Positions 46,481-57,999 of a stretch of 64,000 nucleotides of DNA are shown piece by piece; the first letter of the stretch is position 1; each line of letters opens with the position of its first letter. Source of the stretch: Punctularia strigosozonata HHB-11173 SS5 (lineage: Eukaryota; Basidiomycota; Agaricomycetes; Corticiales; Punctulariaceae); contig NW_006767435.1 of assembly GCF_000264995.1 (NCBI RefSeq), positions 719,677-783,676 on the forward strand. The letters are read 5' to 3'. The notes beneath the pieces are model-generated. The model was given only the letters and a program-made list of their open reading frames with translations, made no database searches and was not told the DNA's origin. Made by a program: the position numbers and the translations under genes.

Positions 46481-46757
46481 GTTCTTATTCTTTGTAGGAG
46501 GAGGAGGAGGAGGAGGAGAAGTTGAGCAGGTGAGGAGGTCAAGTAGTCGCAATAAATATCGCGGCCGGCTTTATCATCTTCCCACCCTGCTGACATCCCC
46601 CCTCTTGGTGGGCGTGCCGAATTTTTGGTTGAGTCGCGCTCTTCTGACTCCTGCCCACCTCCGGGTTCATCTCGGTTTACTCCCCCCGCCGCCGGTCTCT
46701 CTCATCAGTCTACACCGCTCCGTTGTACCCACTGTTCTAGATTAATACCACACAACT
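46481..46757. promoter_or_regulatory. Divergent promoter of REI1 and a hypothetical TM gene, with GGA repeat
   Basis: The 277-bp gap contains a (GGA)n repeat at 46496-46519, in the likely REI1 5' leader, where it would read as a (UCC)n pyrimidine tract in the transcript. A pyrimidine-rich leader is common in translation-related genes; that this matters here is inference. Confidence 0.45.
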
Positions 46758-48701
46758 ATGTTCAATGTCTCGCCACAACCTGGTCTTCAGCCTATTCACA
46801 TCGGTCTTGCCCTTTCTGGGGCCGTGTTTTTGCCTGTCTGTGCCCTGCTAGCGTCCTGGTTCATGCGTTCTCGGCGTCGGCCAAAGAATGACATCGAAAA
46901 TAAGGGCCAGGAAGATCATCGTAAGAAGAAGTCTCAGTGGGCCCTTCCCCGCGTCTGGCGCAAGAAGCGTAAGGAGTCCCCGAAATCCGTGCCCAGGCCT
47001 GCTGTCACTGTGACAATACAAGCCAGAGCTGGACCGGTCTCCTCGCCGTCTGCTAGGTCACCTCCGCCTTCTTCTCCTGGTGCTCGTGATCCTTCGTCGC
47101 AATCTCGTCTGCATACTCCAACCCTATCTCCAAGACGCCCTCGTTCTCCGCTTTGTGGGCCGCCTATCTTCGCAGTCGACTTGGAAGACCCGCCACCTGT
47201 GCTCTGCTCCGACTCTGTACGCGCAAGATCGGGATCATTTATGCAACAGCAAGTTGGCAACACTTCGCTGGGCACTAACTCCTCAAGCATCTCAGAACGA
47301 CTGGTGACTTCGAACCTTCAGGCTTCCTCTGCCACGTTCGGCACCTTGCCTCAGCTTCCTACTCCGAACTATGGCTCTCTCAACGAAATGTCGACCGTTA
47401 ATGTTCACTCTCCGTCGTCGCATTCTGTCTCTGTTTCATCGGACCGAGGTCTTCGACTCGCCCTGCTACCCGCTCCGCTTGACTCTATGCTAGCCATGGA
47501 TGAGCTATCACCTCAAGCAAGCCGGGACCACTTGGACGCGTGCTCGGCCTCGGACGACACAATTGGACTCGCCATCAGCCCCTCTGTCGATCCCGACGAA
47601 CCCATGGTAGTCCGTGCATCGACAGTTATGGAGATCCGCGCATCGCCTGCACGCGCTGCTACGGTAATGGAAGCCGAGGTGCCAGAATCTCATGCGGGTA
47701 CCCCGGTGAAGCACAATACGATGCCATGGTTGGCTACCAACACCAGCCTGGCTCGCGGCACCGCGTCTACTGCCACGTCGCTCCGCGCCTACGATCTCTC
47801 TCAAGATACACCCGGACTACCGGTCCCCCCGCCGTCCATCAGATCATCCATCACTGAGGCCGACCTCGCCGACATGCACGACCTGAGCCTGACTACGGAC
47901 TACTTCGAACCTCCCCACCTATCGCGTCCCCAGCATCGACGCCCCGACACTTACAGTTACGAGGCCTGGCTTACCAACGTGCCACTTCCCTCAGCGGTAG
48001 TCATCGATCGGGTGCTCTTGTCGGCGCGTCGAAGCCGAGAAGAGGAAGAGGAAGAGGAGTTCGTGTTCCGGACTCCCGATGATGCGGAGATCAGGGAAGT
48101 GGAGGCATTGAGGTGGACGCCGGAGTCACTCCGCCTACATCGCGCGGAGGGGACGCATTTATCCCGATCGGCACTCATTGAAGGGGAGGCACTAGACACG
48201 GACGTTGGAGATCGGTTGGTAGGCTCCCAAGCATCGGTCGACGCCCGCCACAGCGCTACCAGACCCGAAGTACAGAGGTCGAGCTCTGATAACAGCGTTT
48301 CAAGCATCCTAATGGACCTCGATATCAGCGCCATATCTGCCCTTCTCGATCGCTCAAGCGGCTCTTTCGTTTCCCCTAGTAAACGATCGCTCGCACACGA
48401 AGCACAAGTTCCCGAATTATCCCGTGCTGACGCGTCTTCGACGCAGTCTGTTCGGACGGGTGAGTCGAAGGACATGGTATCGACCAGTACCTCAAGACGT
48501 GCGGTGGAGAATATGACGCCTTCATTTCGACGCCATCCCGGGGACGACTCTTGCTGGACGATTCGGACATCGGCGCCGTCGTCCCAGGAGTTCGACTCGT
48601 CGCTGCTCAACCTCGGGTTCGACCTTTCGTTGGCACTTAGAAGCGTGTCTTCTGACTCCGGGCAGGACGGCGATGCATTTGTGGACACATGGGCGTCCTG
48701 A
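46758..48701 (+). CDS. Hypothetical single-TM, disordered protein
   Basis: Intronless, 647 residues. One TM segment near the N-terminus (IHIGLALSGAVFLPVCALLA, about residues 12-31) is followed by strongly basic residues (RSRRRPK, RKKKSQ, RKKRKES). The protein is therefore likely anchored with a long cytosolic, Ser/Pro-rich and disordered region. Short recognisable points are an acidic run (SREEEEEEEFVFRTPDD) and a helical end (FDSSLLNLGFDLSLALRSVS). No named domain is recognised. Absence of introns over nearly 2 kb is unusual among its neighbours. Probably lineage-restricted. Confidence 0.7.
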   Translation: MFNVSPQPGLQPIHIGLALSGAVFLPVCALLASWFMRSRRRPKNDIENKGQEDHRKKKSQWALPRVWRKKRKESPKSVPRPAVTVTIQARAGPVSSPSARSPPPSSPGARDPSSQSRLHTPTLSPRRPRSPLCGPPIFAVDLEDPPPVLCSDSVRARSGSFMQQQVGNTSLGTNSSSISERLVTSNLQASSATFGTLPQLPTPNYGSLNEMSTVNVHSPSSHSVSVSSDRGLRLALLPAPLDSMLAMDELSPQASRDHLDACSASDDTIGLAISPSVDPDEPMVVRASTVMEIRASPARAATVMEAEVPESHAGTPVKHNTMPWLATNTSLARGTASTATSLRAYDLSQDTPGLPVPPPSIRSSITEADLADMHDLSLTTDYFEPPHLSRPQHRRPDTYSYEAWLTNVPLPSAVVIDRVLLSARRSREEEEEEEFVFRTPDDAEIREVEALRWTPESLRLHRAEGTHLSRSALIEGEALDTDVGDRLVGSQASVDARHSATRPEVQRSSSDNSVSSILMDLDISAISALLDRSSGSFVSPSKRSLAHEAQVPELSRADASSTQSVRTGESKDMVSTSTSRRAVENMTPSFRRHPGDDSCWTIRTSAPSSQEFDSSLLNLGFDLSLALRSVSSDSGQDGDAFVDTWAS

Positions 48702-49034
48702 GATCCATCCTCTCACTCTTGCCAACCTGATTTGTAAAAATATCGCACCTGTATCACATCCCATTCGCATTGTATCGCACGCATGATTGCCGTATGTATC
48801 GTTATCCTGTTGTATACTGCACCTCACATACCTTACCTGCATTACTATCTTCAATGACATGCTCATCCGCGACACGTTATCTGCGTTATCAGGCGTCAGG
48901 ACGCGATGATCGAGTAAAGACTTCAATGCGCGGCTCTCATTCACGGAAAGGGTGTTTTCATGATCATACATGGATTCGAACGCGCTCGGGACCCGCGAGC
49001 GTACATGTAGCGCATACGTGACGAACGGAACCGT
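48702..49034. other. Intergenic region between convergent genes
   Basis: No gene is supported; it holds the 3' ends of the two flanking genes. A GGTTCGAA-like match on the minus strand near 48972 was examined as a tRNA and rejected. Confidence 0.4.
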
Positions 49035-51715
49035 TCACCATATACGCTTGATCATCGTGTATCGCGTGATTTCTTCCAAGGGTAACCGCTTCTTCCCGCC
49101 TCCTCCTCCACCGCCTCCTTCCTTGCCTCCACCACCAACCTTCGGCTTGGTCTCGCCGATTTCTGCAGCAGGTGCAGCGTCATACCGTTTGTTGTTCAGC
49201 AGCGCCGTTAGCTCCCGATTATATTTCTACGTATGTCAACGTTTCAGCACTGGGCAGGATTGGTAGACGAAACTCGAACCTTTTCCTCCTCGCCCTCCCC
49301 GATTGGGTCCCGTCCAAAGTCGTTCACAACATCTGCCGCCTCCCGAGCTTCCATTCCAGCCCGCCGCCTGGTCGCATAGCTAATCAAATTGACGCCAAGG
49401 ATGATTTTCACCACAACAGAACTATGCGACGAGCGATGCCCATTAAGAGTGAGCTCCCGAGGACAATTGCTGAGCGAGCACCTACCAAATCCAGAACAGC
49501 GCCGCGAGCGCTGCCCATTTCAGGCGATTGACGATATCGTCGGTGGTCGTATGACCCTCAGTCAGCCGCCACGGCGAAGCGCTGCCGTCCGCGTGCATCG
49601 ACCACAGGAGGTTGACCATCTGTGACCCAATCAGGATCGCGAGAACAGCTAGCGGCAGGGACGCGAAGCCAAGTCGTCGGGCGACCACCGGGGACTGGTC
49701 GACGTAAGAGTGCTAGGTTCAGGGTGTGATTAGAGAGCAGGTAACGCTGGCCGCTATGCTGTTTCACCTTGCGAGCACCCCTCCTGCCCATCCCGCTCCC
49801 GCTCGCGAGATCGCGACAGAGCACATCCGTGTAGCGTTCATAGACAGACGGTCGGATGTGGTTGAATTTCGTGATGAACGCGTGCTTGAGCCAGTCGACA
49901 ATCATCTCGGAGCCCAATACGGTCAGAACGGGCTACCAAACCAATACGTTATGCTAACCCATGGATATATGCGCCGAAAGTACGTACTGATGAGATAGTC
50001 CACATGACGTTGTTCCCTTTCCAGAAGCCGAAACTGCGCGGAAGAAAGAATCCGCCGGTGAAGTCGAAGGCGGAGCCGCTGAGTTCGATCAAATTGCGGA
50101 ATGCGACGATAAAGAGCATGAGGGCAAGAGTAAACCGCTCAACGATATCTGCGTACTGTCTCTCAGCCCAGCCCCTGGACAAACCATGATACACGTTCGG
50201 GACGCGAGGAGTCGCACGTACCTGCACACATGATTTGGAAGAGATTGTCTTTCTCAAATTTCTTGAACACGCTGCCTTTGATCTCCACAAACTGGTTCGA
50301 CACGAGAAGCGTAAGCAGTGCGTGATCATAAGAGTTGATCGCCACGTTGAGGCAGATCATCTGGTATATCATTACGAGAGTATGGGCGACTACGCATGAG
50401 GAACATTCAGCACATGATTGACTTCGAAAGGAAAGAAGATACCGTTGTATGCCAGGGCGAGTCCGAAGAATAGTAGCGGGCGGAAGGTGTGAGCTGAGAC
50501 GGGCTGATGTCTTGAAAGCACCACCAGGTTTGAACGTGAGAATAGACAGTCGACAATGTCTTGGCCTATGGCGGCACATAGACGGTCGGCGATCTAGTAG
50601 CGATAATTCAGCATTTACCCCGATATACGGGTAATGTGTCGTATACATACCTCGAGCGCGTTGAAGATGACGTACAATTTAATCGTATCTTGACCTCGTA
50701 TGGAATGGTAGATCTTACTGGCGCATGAATCATCAGCAAGGTAAAAGCAATCGTCCGTTTGCTGACATACCTCGCGTCCGTCAACGGTACCAGGATCGCC
50801 ACGGTCAATGCTAGCAGCAGAGACCTCAAAATATCGGCTTTCTGCGACGGAGGAAGGGTTCGGCCGTTTCCAGGAGACATAATCGATCGGAGCGTGATCA
50901 TTGCAAGGCGATACAGTGCCAGTACGCAACGAATGGGCAATATTGTGAAGGTGTACAGGAAAGAATCGAGGCACAAGATGAAGCCAAATCCGATGATCTG
51001 AAATGTTGAAATGAGCTGTTTCGATTCGCAATTGAGGGAGATGGCAGAGTATAGTCACCTTTTCGACCGCCCAGGGAATGGCCAGGAAGTTGCTGACACG
51101 TTCCCACTTCAGCTCTTGGTGAGAGTCGAAATCAGTTGCAAGAAGTTCCTCACGCAGGTAGTCCCATAGGGAGAACGGAGGATCCCGATAGTCTAGCTGG
51201 TGCATCAAAGACTCTGCCGTGTTTGGAGATAGTGGCGTTTCGACAATCGGAAATGCAACGTTCGGTAAACTCAGAGATGGCTGTATACCGGAATACGACC
51301 GGCCTTCAGGATGTACCATAGGAGGCGACGACATTGAGTTGGATATTTGGGGAGGTGGAGAAGGTGAAATGGGTGTTGGGGGTAGCGATGCATATGTCAA
51401 CGGCCAATCGTTCAGCTCGACGTAGTGAGCATGTGCGTTGACCATATCCTGATGTGATCCTGCGCTGAGAGGAGCTCGATCACGATAGTTGTCTCTAGTG
51501 TCAAAGAAGACATCGCGTTTTGGCGATCCCTCGTCAGATGATAGTCCAGCGCTGTCTGTGTGTCTCAGGAGAGGGCTGGATGTCGTCCGTGCAGGTTGTG
51601 GGGTCTGAGCCTGGGGGTGCTGGAGTTGCTGGAGACTCTTCGGCCACTTAGAAAGGGAGGTACCGGTAGACGAGCGACGGTTGCCGCGTCCTCGCTTGCT
51701 CTGGGACGTTGGCAT
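49035..51715 (-). CDS. TAPT1 / Emp65 family membrane protein (DUF747)
   Basis: Polytopic ER membrane protein; yeast Emp65 is in a complex with Slp1 that guards folding of soluble ER proteins, and animal TAPT1 acts in cilium and bone development. From MPTSQSKRGRGNRRSS it has a long Ser/Pro-rich N-terminal region. The conserved core is read across about ten exons: FSLWDYLREELLATDFDS, LKWERVSNFLAIPWAVEK, SFLYTFTILPIRCVLALYRL, the DSY-type segment LNVAINSYDHALLTLLVSNQ, FVEIKGSVFKKFEKDNLFQI, DIVERFTLALMLFIVAFRNL, and SEMIVDWLKHAFITKFNHI. A Gly/Lys-rich stretch lies near the end, and the last exon reads LEEITRYTMIKRIW. The motifs are unmistakable for DUF747. Exon borders in the middle were not all checked. 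Confidence 0.9.
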
Positions 51716-52183
51716 GTCCAAGCAACTGAAAGCAAGTGAGGATTGCCACCAATGCCAGACGTTAACGCGGCACTGGTCATTGATTGTGACGCATAGCATC
51801 ACGTGGATTCATTGAACGCTCTCGACGCGTGGGGCACCTCCTTTGATCGACGAGTGGGCGCCTCATTAGAACGGTAATCCGACGACCTGAAGGCGATCCG
51901 TACACTTTTGCTCGACCCAATACCAGCTCTTCTGCAATCTGCACGACCTGATCTCTGCTGTCCTTGTGCATTGTGCTCCAGCAGTGATGCAAGGCCACCA
52001 ACGACCTTGTGCTACCGCATTGTCTGTAGACGAGGATCATCGATGCATCAATGCAATGCCTGTGGCCCGCGACTGGCCAACAGATGAGAAGGTTATGGAG
52101 AGGCCACATCTGCATTCCATATAACGAGAACACTCACGTCCAACGAACAAGATACTTCCTTGAAACCCTCTTGACTGCGCACC
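51716..52183. promoter_or_regulatory. Divergent intergenic region, TAPT1-like and MARVEL-like genes
   Basis: A 468-bp gap between two divergent starts. It must hold both promoters. I see no clear TATA box or known motif. Confidence 0.35.
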
Positions 52184-53047
52184 ATGCGATCTGCGATCTC
52201 TCGCCGTTTTGCTCTTGGTACGTCCTGCCTGTCTACAAGGGAAGGTTGTGGGTTCAACGTGCCCGCCAGCATTCAGCCTCATCCAGTCGCACCTGGTTTT
52301 GACGATCGTGACGGGAAAAGTAATCTCCAATGCCCAACACCGCCTTGGTACGTACCCCTACAGTATAGGCGATCCCTTCCCGCAAGCTTATCCCATCGTC
52401 TTGTAGTGACAGAACTCGTCGCAGCGGCGCTCTGGGCAACGGCCAGCTTCTTGCTCGCATTTCCATGCATCGACTTCCTCGCGCGCGACACGATGCCAAT
52501 TTGGGTAATTGAGGTGCTTCGCTCGCTCCTCATCTTCATCTTCGATCTGAGTGAGGCACCTTCAGCATGTTGTTGCGATTGCCCTAATTTTATATTCTAC
52601 AGGTGCCGCCATAGTGTTCACCACGCTGATAAGACGTGACGATAGCATGGATAATTGGCAGGTCTGTGTCGATTTCATGATCTTCGACTCCGAGTGCGCG
52701 GTCGCCAGTGTGGTCCTGGCAATGTCATGGTACGTCGCGATCTTGGGTGAGTGTACCTAGGCTCCTATCCTATGTACCATTCTAATCCTTTACCAAACGC
52801 AGCTTTCGCGAATTGCGGCCTGTGCGCGATGCGGTATCGGTCTATCCTTCCCGATTGGCTGTATCGTCATCTCCAGCGCAAGGATGTCGAATCTGCATTG
52901 CCGCTTACTCGTGACTGCCTGAGGAAAGGTGCAACCCGGCGAGCCGCGACCCCTTTCATACGACGCGAGCCGCGCATCAGTCATCTCCGGTATGAGCTGG
53001 TGCCAGACGAGTTATCTGCTTCGGGTTCGCCGTCTTCTGTCCCCTAG
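52184..53047 (+). CDS. MARVEL-like four-TM protein
   Basis: Five exons (52184-52217, 52270-52347, 52407-52550, 52603-52746, 52803-53047) give 214 residues. Four hydrophobic segments are seen: AFSLIQSHLVLTIVTGKVIS, LVAAALWATASFLLAFPC, VIEVLRSLLIFIFDLSAAIV, and CAVASVVLAMSWYVAILAFA. A soluble C-terminal tail of about 65 residues follows, basic and Arg-rich. The start MRSAISRRFALG just before TM1 and the four-TM layout fit the MARVEL superfamily of fungal plasma-membrane and eisosome proteins. No diagnostic motif makes the subfamily certain. All introns are GT...AG and phase 1. Confidence 0.68.
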
Positions 53048-54546
53048 CACCTCCCATGCCCGCCGCCCCCTCGACATCTCCGCGGTTGAGGGGAAGAGGA
53101 ATACTAGGGATCAAGATGTTCGCTGACTTGATATGATATGTCCATGCATGGCAGGAAGATGCGATAGTTCGCTGGAACGCAAGATACAAACAGGGTTGTT
53201 CTAGCTTGTATAATAATATGATCACCTTTCAAGCATCTGGGATACGAACATGGGGCGAATCGTGCCCCCAAGCCAAGGGGGTGGTCATTCCGGTTGCATT
53301 CTCGCTAACTGGCAGTAACGTAGCGTAAGAGATGGACTTGTCATATTCTGAAATCTCGCGACAGAATGCATACACCAGATCACAACAGATATGGTCAAGT
53401 CGTGTTTGCAAACTTTGGATGTTCGAGGTCGGACCTGGCTTGTTTCTCACTTGCTGACGATAGGTACTGTATGCCATGGACCGAGGTAATACTCAGTCAA
53501 CGTGTATGCCTATGACGACCGACTTGCTATGCAATAGTAGCGCGAAGCGGATTACAGTAAGATAAACACTGAGCCGGGGCACCCGTCAATGAAAACCGAT
53601 CCACAGTAGCGTACCGTCAATAATTCCCGCTGACTTAATCACATTTGTAAGTAACTAGTGGCGCGCCAGGGGGTTTATTTACAAGCGTAAGTATGGTAGA
53701 CAATGTAATAAACTCCGCGCGCTGTTTTCGAGGCGGAACACGTCAGATTGTGCCGTGTACATGAGTCTATCAGTCCCAGTTCTCGTCGCAAACATCATCT
53801 GGGCCCCGTTTTGTGTCCACGGCATGAGACGCATTGACCGGGCTCAATGAAAGAACATCCCGGATGAGTGCCGACGATAGATCGATGTCATCGTCGGTTT
53901 CCAGTGCGAAAAGCTCGACATCTAGCGCGAAATTCACAAAAACAGCATATTTTGACTGTTCGGATCCTCCACTAGTGGAAGCGAAGCAGGTAGATTGCGG
54001 AGCAAATGCTCCAGCTCTCGAAGTATTTTGAGAAAGTCCGTGACTTTTTCGGGATCCGGTTAAAAGCGCTCGTAATCTCTAGTGGGAGTAGAAGCCATAT
54101 CAAGAGTGGGTGCCACGATGTCGACGTGTCAAGAGGTTGTATTCGTGGGAATACAACATTACCGCTCATCACATTTACATCAACGGCCATGCACAAGCTT
54201 CAAGGGTACGCGAATGGCGATGAATTATTTACTTTTATAACATGAGGATTGACCTATGGCATGCCTCGCATGTAAGTTACATGTAAATAACCATGTAACT
54301 AAACACGAGTTAATAACATCTGACTTTTTGACGGTACACTAATCCACAGCTTCGATTCGTCATCCGAGTGCTCGATTCACCCTCTCACCGTCTGTGGTAG
54401 CTCGTTATCATCAAGATGAATCCAACACCTTCTGTTGAATTTGTTCCGTCTGCTCATGACAACGTTGTGTTAACACGGGATCATTACACCAGCTCAGTAC
54501 AGAACCCTCCTGCCTATGATCCAGAGGTTAGCACGGGTGGCGTGCT
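53048..54546. other. 1.5-kb region without a confident gene
   Basis: Only short frames, on both strands, with no domain and poor splice signals. Small inverted motifs based on TTACATGTAA occur near 54277-54300. No RNA gene recognised. Confidence 0.4.
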
Positions 54547-56011
54547 ATGAGGATTCGATTCACCATTCTCAAGGCAGGAGGCTTGCAGCATAGACTAGGG
54601 GACCTTAGGGTCGACGGTATGTCTATGCGCTCCATCGCTTGCTCGAGACCCAACTCGTTGACGAAAACAGACAGGAAGATAGTCCAGCTCCCAGGCGAGA
54701 TACTCGAAAAGATATTCCTATCTTTGCACCCAGGATCTCTCGCTAGATGTGCCGCAGCTGGTTCATCGCTTTATCATGCAGCCATCCGCATCCTCTATCG
54801 TTATGCTGTCTTCAACGATACCACCCGGAGCTTACCCAACCTGATCAGCTTCCTGCGCGTAATCCGGGACAATCCGTCCTTGGCTTCACAACTTCGCTCT
54901 CTCGAGATCCACTACGAGCGTCCCAGCCAACCTCAATGGTTGGCTGCGATGGCGACTCTACTCCAGGCCGTGTTCCACTGCACCTCAAACCTCACGTCTC
55001 TGGCGCTTCTCCTTCCTGGCTGCCCGGGACGCGTGCTTACCAACGTCTCTTTCAAGCTCGTGGAATTTGCGACCTCGATCGAATGGGATTCTGCACTTGC
55101 CGGATTCCTCGCCTCTCAATCCACCATTCGCACCATTACATTCGGGGCCCCTTCAGGTGTGATGGCGAATCGGGCATTCACCCTTGAACGCTTCGCACGG
55201 AACCAGATTGACGTGACCTCTCTCCCTCACTTGGAGAAGGTCTCCGCCACGCCCCTAATTCTCTCGCGCGTCGTCCCCAAGCGCCCTGTATCACGAGTGG
55301 AGATCATGTTCGACCCGTGGATGTTCACTCATGATATCCTTTCCTCTACGTGCAAGATACTCGCCTTCTCTTCCGGGCCATTGAAATCACTGGCGGTGAC
55401 CGGACACGTTCCCCATCGCCAATTGGCTCAGGAGACGCTGAATATACTCGCTGCCGTGCCTGCGACCCTCCCCGATATAGAAGTGCTCGACGTCTGCGCG
55501 GTAACTGGGCCGATCAATCAGGTATGATCAACGTCAACTCAGATATACAATCGCGCTGAAGAATGTATAGGACGTTCTGATCGGCCTTCCGACCGTTATA
55601 TCTCGCTTCAGCCGGCTTTTGGCTCTTGTCATCGTGTCTCAAGACAAGGCGGACGCCGTACACGACCATACCCTTACGTCGTCCATTCTATCGTCGTCCA
55701 CACCAGGCTATGGTGGTCCGGGCACGGAAAAACCTTCGCCCATCATCGAAACTGCTGCCCAGTTCATCTCTCCTCCGCAGTTTCTCCCCCTGCTCACTCT
55801 CTATTCCAACGCGCAGCCTTCGTTGAACTGTGTTTCATTTGGGGACGTGACGTACGTCAAGACTAAGTCCCTTGGCTGGGTGCACATTGCGGACCTGCAG
55901 CGCGTGGTGCGGACGCGGAAAGAGATCATCACGGCCAGGGAGCGCGAGCTGCAGTTCGTGAACAAGAGCCTGCAGGAGCTTGAAGCGCAGAGAACAACTT
56001 CAAGTCCATGA
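54547..56011 (+). CDS. F-box protein with LRR-like body
   Basis: Two exons (54547-55521 and 55571-56011, 49-nt intron) give 471 residues. The F-box is near residue 45 (VQLPGEILEKIFLSLHPGSLA) and would dock to Skp1. The rest has repeated short hydrophobic patterns (LRSLEIHYERPS, LTSLALLLPG, LKSLAVTG, IEVLDVCAV) like the degenerate leucine-rich repeats of basidiomycete F-box proteins. The C-terminus is helical and charged (RTRKEIITARERELQF). Such proteins form large, fast-evolving families; the substrate cannot be guessed. The first ATG was chosen; one 24 codons later (MSMRS) is possible. Confidence 0.72.
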
Positions 56012-56382
56012 CGGCCATCTATACTTTTGTATTTGCAGCGATGATTTTAGGCTTGACTATCGTGGCATAGGCCCGTCACGACGAAGGCGCGAAGAGCATC
56101 ATGTTTTATGTCATCCGCGGGTACACGCGAGAATGGACAGATCGATGAAATGACCATGATGTTTGCGACGCGTGTGCAGCGAAATACTTGAGTATAGCGA
56201 ATCATTGTCGATTTTCGTTGCGACGGTGTGAGAGAAAGGAAATTGCAACGCTACTGTCCTGGTCTCGGGCCATGTTGGGAATGTGTTTATACTGTATATT
56301 GTATGTGCATAATTATGTTAATTCTACTTTTTTCTTGTTCCTGTATCCGCTAGCTGGCGCTCGGAGAAATTGCAGAGAGATG

Positions 56383-56484
56383 TGATAATGAGAGACGATG
56401 GTAATGAAAGACGATGGTAAAGGGACACGACGGTAATGAGAGACGATGATAAGGAGAAACGATGATGGTAATGAGTGACGATGG
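56383..56484. repeat. Degenerate minisatellite, about 16-19 bp unit, six copies
   Basis: Imperfect tandem units of the form GTAATGAGAGACGATG follow each other. They lie just beyond the 3' end of the gene at 56547-57863, and so may be transcribed in its 3' UTR. Copy number is likely to vary between strains. Confidence 0.75.
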
Positions 56485-56546
56485 ACATGAAAGTCCGAAA
56501 TGGAAATTGAGTTGAGTCGCAGAGATGGAGGCAGGGTTTAAGCCCT

Positions 56547-57863
56547 TTAGAAGTGCCGGCTGAAGTTCATCGCCGGGCTCCGAGGTATGTCTGGAAGAGC
56601 GAACGCGACGACGGTCAGCCATCTGCTGAAACGAAGAATATGAGGGCGACTCACAAAACTGAACCGAAGACCGAGCCCGAGGGCGAGCGATGAACGACCC
56701 CGACCCGCCGTTCTCCTGTTCCATCACCTTGGACAGCCGCCGCGAGTGCCGGACACACTTGATGGGAGAACCGACCTCGCTCCTGTTCAGGAGCCCGGCG
56801 TCCACGTTCTCCGAAATCGCCGTCAGGGTCGTGTGCGCGGGGAGGCCCCGCGACGGCTCGCCGGTGTGGATGTCGGCGACGTGACCCGGGTAGAGTTTCT
56901 TGGCGCGTGCGTAGGAGTCCCGCTCCTCGGCATCGGCCTCGAGGCTCTTCTGCAAGTCCGCGATATCGTCCAGCATAGCCTGCATATCCCGCTGGCCCTC
57001 GCTGACACCGTCGTCCACGGTCTCCTCGGTCGGCGCATCTTCCTCCTCCTCGAAATCGTCCATGCTCTTCTGCAAGCCGGCGATCTCGTCGTACGTGTCG
57101 CGGAGCGCCTGCTGGCCTTCGCTGAGGCCTTCGTCGTCGTGCGAGGCCGCCTTGGGGAGTTCGATCTCGGAGACCTCGGAATCGGACCGCAACGAGCGCC
57201 GCCCCTCGCTGCCCGTCTGACCGAAAAACAGCGGATCGCTCTTCAGCTGCTCGGCCCACTCCCGCCTCAAACGCGCCGACTCGATCACCATGTGCTTATA
57301 GAGGCACTGTCGGTACAGGTCGTCCGGATGCGGCACCTGCACGAACACGTTGAACACGCAGCCGTGGCGGCTCTCGCCGACGAAGTCCAAGCCTGCAGAC
57401 GTGCGATGCTCGGTCAGCATGTTGTTCGTGCGTCGGCGACAGTTTGGACCACTCACTGCGAAGGAATCGCTCAGACTCGGTGAGCGCCTCCCACTCCTCG
57501 ATCGGGGGCTGCAAGTGCTGGAACAGGAACGCGCCGTGGGTCTGCTCCCATTCGAGGCACTCGCGGAACTTTTCCGAATTCCCGTGGCGTCGCCGGAGCC
57601 TGTTGATGTCCTTCTGCTCCATCGGGCGCCATGCTTCGACGACTAGAGGAAAAACGTGAGCGTCGCGATCCAGATGCCTACCAACGCAAAGACTTACCCC
57701 GCGGCAGGTGATCGCCGCTCCCAACGGCTGGAGAAGGTCTCTGAGTGGCCTGGTTTAGGGCGAGAGTATCTTCCTGACTGGCACGCAAATCCGCGGTGGC
57801 GCGCTCGCGACGGGGAGAGAAGCGGCGGCTGAAGGTAGCGATCTTGGAAAGAGCGGTGTTCAT
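56547..57863 (-). CDS. Hypothetical protein with acidic helical repeats
   Basis: Four exons (57698-57863, 57457-57642, 56655-57392, 56547-56590) give 377 residues. The N-terminus is basic (MNTALSKIATFSRRFSPRRE). The middle has a folded-looking part (WEQTHGAFLFQHLQPPIEEW, then SRHGCVFNVFVQVPHPDDLY). After that come two similar helical units: LSEGQQALRDTYDEIAGLQK and VSEGQRDMQAMLDDIADLQK, each ending in an acidic run and probably a coiled coil. The last intron is inferred because it yields a short, natural end (NFSRHF). Without it the frame reads on by about 80 residues into the minisatellite. No known family is recognised. Confidence 0.65.
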
Positions 57864-57999
57864 CGTGGATGATGTGCGTAGTGCGTGTAGCGTGCGGTGT
57901 AAAGACTGTGTACGCGAGGGTTAGGACCAGGAAGTACTGAGGCTCAGTGATCGAATACTCGCCTCATTATATACACGTTGCGTTAGGAGTAGCGGAAGT

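Noticed and set aside
48950-49020. Possible tRNA on the minus strand (GTTCGAATCC-like B box)
   Set aside because: The bases around the loop do not form a T stem or an acceptor stem, and no A box lies at the right distance.
54277-54300. TTACATGTAA palindromes as transposon ends
   Set aside because: They are short, close together, and no matching partner or coding part lies nearby.
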